A stretch of DNA of 64,000 nt from Nitrospirales bacterium. GTDB lineage: Bacteria; Nitrospirota; Nitrospiria; Nitrospirales; UBA8639. Below, piece after piece: positions 61,014 through 64,000 of this stretch. Made by a program: the position numbers and the translations under genes. The stretch lies in the NCBI GenBank assembly GCA_022828225.1, contig JAJEJG010000001.1, forward strand, positions 51,732 through 115,731. The letters are read 5' to 3'. The notes under the pieces are model-generated. The model was not told the DNA's origin and made no database searches. It was given only the letters and a program-made list of their open reading frames with translations. Within the stretch, counting starts at the first letter, position 1, and the number at the start of each line of letters is the position of its first letter.

Positions 61014-61392
61014 GGTGCAACAAGATCACATCGCCGGCTATCTGGCGAAGGCGCGCGCGAAGCTCCGCGTGGCGCGGGAACTGGCCAAACAGCGCGAATG
61101 GGATGACGTGGTCTCGCGAGCGTATTATGCGGCCTTTCACGCGGCACAAGCCGTGTTGCTGGCGGAAGGGCACCAGGCAGAAACGCACCGGGGGCTGCTC
61201 ACGCTGTTCAGCCTGGTGTTGGTCAAGACCGGCAAGTTCGAGAAAAAATGGGGAAAGTTCCTGGCAAACCTGAAGGACGACCGCGAAGCCGGGGATTATG
61301 AAGCCCTGTCATACCTCGATGAACAAACAGCGGGCCGGGCGCTGACCGAAGCCGAAGAATTCGTGGGAAAGGTCGAGGAATTTCTCGCCTGA
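61006..61392 (+). CDS. HEPN-domain protein (putative RNase toxin)
   Basis: 128 residues from TTG 61006, overlapping the MNT stop. Four-helix HEPN fold: IAGYLAKARAKLRVARELAK, the signature SRAYYAAFHAAQAVLLAEGH near 44-63 with R-x6-H (RAYYAAFH), and RALTEAEEFVGKVEEF at the end. Tyrosines in the motif are the expected AMPylation region. The pair appears intact, in contrast to the broken toxin genes nearby. Toxin activity is inferred. Confidence 0.86.
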   Translation: MDKVQQDHIAGYLAKARAKLRVARELAKQREWDDVVSRAYYAAFHAAQAVLLAEGHQAETHRGLLTLFSLVLVKTGKFEKKWGKFLANLKDDREAGDYEALSYLDEQTAGRALTEAEEFVGKVEEFLA

Positions 61393-61476
61393 CGCGACGA
61401 CGGGTAGACCCGTCTGCATTCGTCGTGTTGTGCTCTTCGTAGCCGCCCCATCACGTCCTTCAGTCAGCCTTCTCCT

Positions 61477-61664
61477 CCTGTCATCCTCGATCCTCGATTA
61501 CAAACGTCAAGGACAGGCTATTAGTAATCGGGAATCCAGCGTCTTTATCCTTCCTTTCTTCTCTTTCCGTCATCCTTGCGAACGCGAGGATCCAGGGTTT
61601 TTCTCTTCACCAAGAAACGAAACCCCAAGACACTGGATGCCCGATCAAGCCGGGCATGACAGAC
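61477..61664. repeat. RU1 cluster
   Basis: A rearranged RU1 (tips CGATCCTCG / GATTACAAACGTC / ATTAGTAATCG) followed by a paired RU1 (GCGAACGC and GATCAAGCC tips) ending ATGACAG. No gene is seen between HEPN and 61775. Confidence 0.7.
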
Positions 61665-61774
61665 AAAAAAGACAAGAAAGCCGCGCCACCTCATGGCGCT
61701 GTGTTCATTCGTGACGAGAACGATTCTGAGGGAGGGGTCGCGTCCGCTTGCGGACCTGGCTCACTCGGGGATGC

Positions 61775-62017
61775 TCACGTGAGCTTGAGCACGGCAATAA
61801 TGATCCCGGCCAGGACCGTGGTCCAGGTCATTAACTTGACTTGCAGTTGGGCGAGTTTGGATTCCATCTGGGCCAAGCTGGTCTCCAATTTGGTTTCCAT
61901 CTGGGCGAGACTGGTTTCCAGTTTGGCCTCCAGTCTGGCCAAGTCGGCTTTGGTCGCCAAGTGTTCGCTTTCATGTTCCCGTTCCAGCTTCTTGGCTAAA
62001 GCAATGGCGTCGTTCAT
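61775..62017 (-). CDS. DUF1640-like coiled-coil protein with C-terminal membrane anchor
   Basis: 80 residues from ATG 62017 (MNDAIALAKKLEREHESEHL). A heptad-rich coil (ATKADLARLEAKLETSLAQM, with ETSLAQM repeated) ends in one transmembrane helix (MTWTTVLAGIIIAVLKLT). It resembles the coil-plus-anchor end of DUF1640/CCDC90-type proteins, but is shorter. No partner is visible. An upstream in-frame ATG (62053) is less likely. Confidence 0.7.
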   Translation of the reverse strand: MNDAIALAKKLEREHESEHLATKADLARLEAKLETSLAQMETKLETSLAQMESKLAQLQVKLMTWTTVLAGIIIAVLKLT

Positions 62018-62093
62018 AGCGGCACTATAATAAATCATGGAGAAAGGGGGCAATGCAGCCCTTCGCCAACGCTTTTTCCTTCTTTCTTCCTTC

Positions 62094-62248
62094 TGTCATT
62101 CTCGACATGAGTAATCGAGAATCCAACGTCTTTGTCCTTCCTCTTTCTGTCATTCTCGACATGAGTAATCGAGGATCCAGCGTCTTTCTCTTTACAAACA
62201 AACGAACCCCCAAAGACACTGGATGCCCGATCAAGCCGGGCATGACAA
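62094..62248. repeat. RU1 cluster (three units)
   Basis: Two left halves with ATGAGTAATCGAG-type tips and one right half with a GATCAAGCC tip, ending ATGACAAG near 62248. Confidence 0.75.
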
Positions 62249-62309
62249 GAACTGCAAATGCGTTCATGCCGCAGTTGCAGGCACTCCGCCATTGGCGTAG
62301 TCTGTCTCC

Positions 62310-62381
62310 ATGCGGTTCATAGAAACTCCCATCTTCACGGAGGACGTTGAGAGCGAACTTTCAATGGAGGAATTCACGTGA
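62310..62381 (+). pseudogene. HigB/RelE-type toxin stub
   Basis: ATG 62310 to TGA 62379-62381 encodes only 23 residues, MRFIETPIFTEDVESELSME then EFT, which matches the first ~20 residues of HigB-type toxins. The remaining ~80 residues are missing. The stop overlaps the antitoxin GTG start by four bases, so the original toxin-antitoxin coupling point is preserved while most of the toxin is deleted or terminated early. Confidence 0.75.
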
Positions 62382-62668
62382 AGCAAAAGGACTTTGAACG
62401 CTTAGTCACCAGTGTGAAGCAGGCAGGGGCGATTCGCCGGGGGCGCCTGAAGCCGGGACGGGTGACCAACTTTCGGCCCGAAGACGTGCAGGCGATTCGG
62501 ACCCGGTTAAAGAAGTCGCAGCAAGAATTTGCCCTGATGATCGGCGTCAGCGTGGCGACACTCCAGAACTGGGAGCAAGGGCGGCGGAAACCGGAAGGCC
62601 CGGCCCGGGCCTTACTGCGGGTCGCCGCGAAGAATCCGCAAGTCGTGGCCAACGCCTTGACATCCTGA
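62378..62668 (+). CDS. XRE-family HTH antitoxin (HigA/NadS-like), orphan
   Basis: 96 residues from GTG 62378. The C-terminal helix-turn-helix (VQAIRTRLKKSQQEFALMIG, VSVATLQNWEQGRRKPEGPA) is the type found in HigA-like antitoxins, where it also represses its own operon. The N-terminal ~35 residues would wrap the toxin. Its toxin is reduced to a 23-residue stub directly upstream, so it may survive as a plain repressor. GGAGG lies upstream within the stub. Confidence 0.87.
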   Translation: MKQKDFERLVTSVKQAGAIRRGRLKPGRVTNFRPEDVQAIRTRLKKSQQEFALMIGVSVATLQNWEQGRRKPEGPARALLRVAAKNPQVVANALTS

Positions 62669-62699
62669 ACGCCCGGTCTGTGGGCCATCCCGACCCCGC

Positions 62700-62852
62700 G
62701 TGGTCATCCTGAGCCGCAGGCGAAGGATCTCGTAGTTACCGCCTTTTCTCTTTCTGTCATTCCCGCGAAAGCGGGAATCCAGCGTCTTAATTCTTCACAA
62801 AGAACGAAAGGATCAAAGACACTGGATGCCCGATCAAGCCGGGCATGACAGG
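62700..62852. repeat. GTCATCCTGAGC repeat and paired RU1
   Basis: GTCATCCTGAGCCGCAGGCG followed by AAGGATCTC at 62703-62731 (a different dispersed repeat), then a paired RU1 at 62755-62852 with tips GCGAAAGC and GATCAAGCC. Confidence 0.7.
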
Positions 62853-62973
62853 ACAAGGATTGAGGATGGCTGAAGGGAAACAGTTGTCGGAGAGAGCGGG
62901 GGTGACGTAATATGCTGGCACGGGCGGGAGTGGTGTATGACAGATGGGGCGTGACAAAAGAAGGAGGCCATCA

Positions 62974-63204
62974 ATGGAGCATATTATCAATCTGCACATT
63001 GAAAAGTTGCCGGAAAATGTGTATGTCGCAACGTCAGCCGACGTCCAAGGGCTTGTCGTACAGGGCCGGACGATAGAAGAAACGATTGAATATGCACATG
63101 ATGTAGCGCGCAAAATTCTGGAAGCCCAAGCGCAGCGCAACCAACCCATCACGCTCGCAGAGGCGACCTATCCGATGAAGCATAACTTGGTGGTGTCAGT
63201 GTAA
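62974..63204 (+). CDS. hicB: HicB-family antitoxin
   Basis: 76 residues from ATG 62974, with AAGGAGG upstream (an in-frame ATG at 62944 is less likely). The partial RNase H-like HicB fold is visible: INLHIEKLPENVYVATSADV, QGLVVQGRTIEETIEYAHDV, ARKILEAQ, and the closing ATYPMKHNLVVSV. It normally binds and neutralises HicA. The hicA gene directly downstream is truncated, leaving this antitoxin apparently orphaned. Confidence 0.83.
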   Translation: MEHIINLHIEKLPENVYVATSADVQGLVVQGRTIEETIEYAHDVARKILEAQAQRNQPITLAEATYPMKHNLVVSV

Positions 63205-63225
63205 GAGCGGGTGAATGGGCGTTTC

Positions 63226-63306
63226 ATGGGTCGTTTGGCGGGATTCAACTATCGGCAGGTGACCAGAATTCTCAAGCGGTTCCATGCACAACGATACACC
63301 GGTTGA
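63226..63306 (+). pseudogene. Truncated hicA toxin
   Basis: ATG 63226 to TGA 63304-63306 encodes 26 residues beginning MGRLAGFNYRQVTRILKRFH, the N-terminal helix of HicA. The catalytic histidine region (GSH) and the rest of the ~70-residue toxin are missing. It lies 21 bp after hicB, the normal place for hicA in hicB-hicA order. Confidence 0.78.
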
Positions 63307-63345
63307 CGCAAGAGTATTGCATTGACTGTCCGTTGACGTTAAAGT

Positions 63346-63585
63346 ATGTATGAGAAAGAAGTGATCCTTACCGTACGTTCTGCGTGGTTAAGCCAGAATA
63401 AAAAAATGCCAATCATGCTCTCAAGAACATACCAAGCCTTTAAAGCAGCCGGCGTGTCGGATGAACAAGCTCGGGAGGCCGCGGAGGAACTCGCAGGATT
63501 TGATGCTCGCCTCATTCGGTTGGCAGTCATGACGGCCTTGATCCTGACCGGCACGATCACTCTTGTCCTCAAGGCGTTCTTCTAA
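63346..63585 (+). CDS. Small protein with C-terminal membrane helix
   Basis: 79 residues from ATG 63346; ATG 63406 (MPIMLSRTYQAFKAAGVSDE) is an alternative. Helical stretch SDEQAREAAEELAGFDARL followed by one transmembrane helix (LAVMTALILTGTITLVLKAFF minus the last residues). It shares the coil-then-anchor plan of the protein at 61775-62017 but not its sequence. No ribosome site is clear and no family is recognised. Confidence 0.6.
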   Translation: MYEKEVILTVRSAWLSQNKKMPIMLSRTYQAFKAAGVSDEQAREAAEELAGFDARLIRLAVMTALILTGTITLVLKAFF

Positions 63586-63628
63586 GTTCTCCGTTCAACT
63601 CCCTTCGGGTCATATCCCCCTGCCATTC

Positions 63629-64000
63629 GGTCGTTCCCGCGAAAGCAGGAATCCAGCGTCGTTTCTTCCTCTCTTTCTTCCTTCTGTCATTCCCGATATT
63701 AGCAATCGGGAATCCAGCGTCTTTGCCTTTTCCTCCTTCTTCTTCCTTCTGTCATCCTTGCGAAAGCGAGGATCCAGCGTCTTTCTCTTTACAAACAAAC
63801 GAAACCCCAAAGACACTGGATGCCCGATCAAGCCGGGCATGACAGACAAAAAAGACAAGAAAGCCGCGCCATCGCATGGCGCCACTTCCCCGGCGCCTGC
63901 GGGCGTGGCGGCGCCCCGGTCCCGAACCCCCCTGGCCCCCCTTCTCAGGGGGGAGCCGTTCGCTGTTGTCCCCCTGAGAAGGGGGAGTGAGGGGGTTGTC
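63629..64000. repeat. Serial RU1 units, then RU2 and RU3, to window edge
   Basis: RU1 units from about 63629 to 63845 (tips GCGAAAGC, ATTAGCAATCG, GCGAAAGCG and GATCAAGCC), followed by RU2 (63892 on) and RU3 to 64000. 63889-64000 is identical to 52288-52399. Confidence 0.82.

Overview
The window is a GC-rich bacterial chromosome segment. It is gene-dense, with an average gap under about 300 bp apart from repeat-filled spacers. The housekeeping set (LL-diaminopimelate aminotransferase, menaquinone-type MenG/UbiE, LipB, a [4Fe-4S]-type LarE, lysine 2,3-aminomutase, a two-domain dCTP deaminase, an F0 cluster without F1, lysine/alanine-rich histone-like proteins and a 31-aa AURKAIP1/COX24-type protein) suggests an environmental Gram-negative bacterium. 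Nitrospirota or a deltaproteobacterium-like lineage would fit, but this is inference from gene content and not proven. A TonB-dependent receptor, lipoproteins and signal peptides support an outer membrane.

Layout. 0-8.7 kb: DNA repair and metabolism (type 5 uracil-DNA glycosylase cut by the window edge, glycerate 2-kinase, MazG-like protein, Ogt, a PhoX-like/SUMF1-like exported pair, PanC-FolK-DapL). 8.8-22.9 kb: a defence island on the minus strand. It is a type I restriction-modification operon (half-size HsdS, HsdM, RhuM, full HsdS, HsdR, WLM metallopeptidase). A 1706-residue nuclease-STAND ATPase (Avs-like architecture) sits between hsdS and hsdR, followed by dinD remnants and a helically phased TGCTATG array. 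This is the most likely place for an undescribed system. 23-29.9 kb: amidotransferase, methyltransferase, an exported protein, an ABC exporter, a lipoprotein and NadB. 30-36.6 kb: PabC-PabB-like pair, atpI-atpB-atpE-atpF, larE-rlmN. 37-38.4 kb: an AT-rich start followed by a HARE-HTH gene and two lysine/alanine-repeat proteins. 38.6-58.2 kb: SDR, LipB, glycosyltransferase pair, dCTP deaminase, KamA, thioredoxin-fold protein, a TbpB-like lipoprotein, CbbQ-type ATPase, HAD phosphatase, B12-radical SAM protein, MenG and a TonB receptor. 58.5-64 kb: small-gene territory with GIY-YIG, an MNT/HEPN pair, two antitoxins whose toxins are reduced to stubs, and short coiled-coil membrane proteins.

From about 29.9 kb onward almost every intergenic space is packed with palindromic repeats. 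I name them here RU1 (TGTCAT..CCCG hairpin..ATCCAG[CT]GTCTTT), RU2 (GGCGCCTGCGGGCGTGGCTG type), RU3 (CCCCCTTATCAGGGGG type), RU4 (GTAGGGGCG..CGCCCCTAC type), RU5 (GCCCTGAGCGAAGCCGAAGG type), RU6 (GCGGGGTTTCGCCCCCGC type) and RU7 (CTCTCCC..GGGAGAG and CCCCTCCTTACAAAGGAGGGG types). The repeats supply stop codons, protein tails and part of a signal peptide for neighbouring genes, and occur in recurrent modular order. They are nearly absent from the defence island. Two or three promoters are placed so that transcripts would start at the start codon, suggesting leaderless mRNAs.
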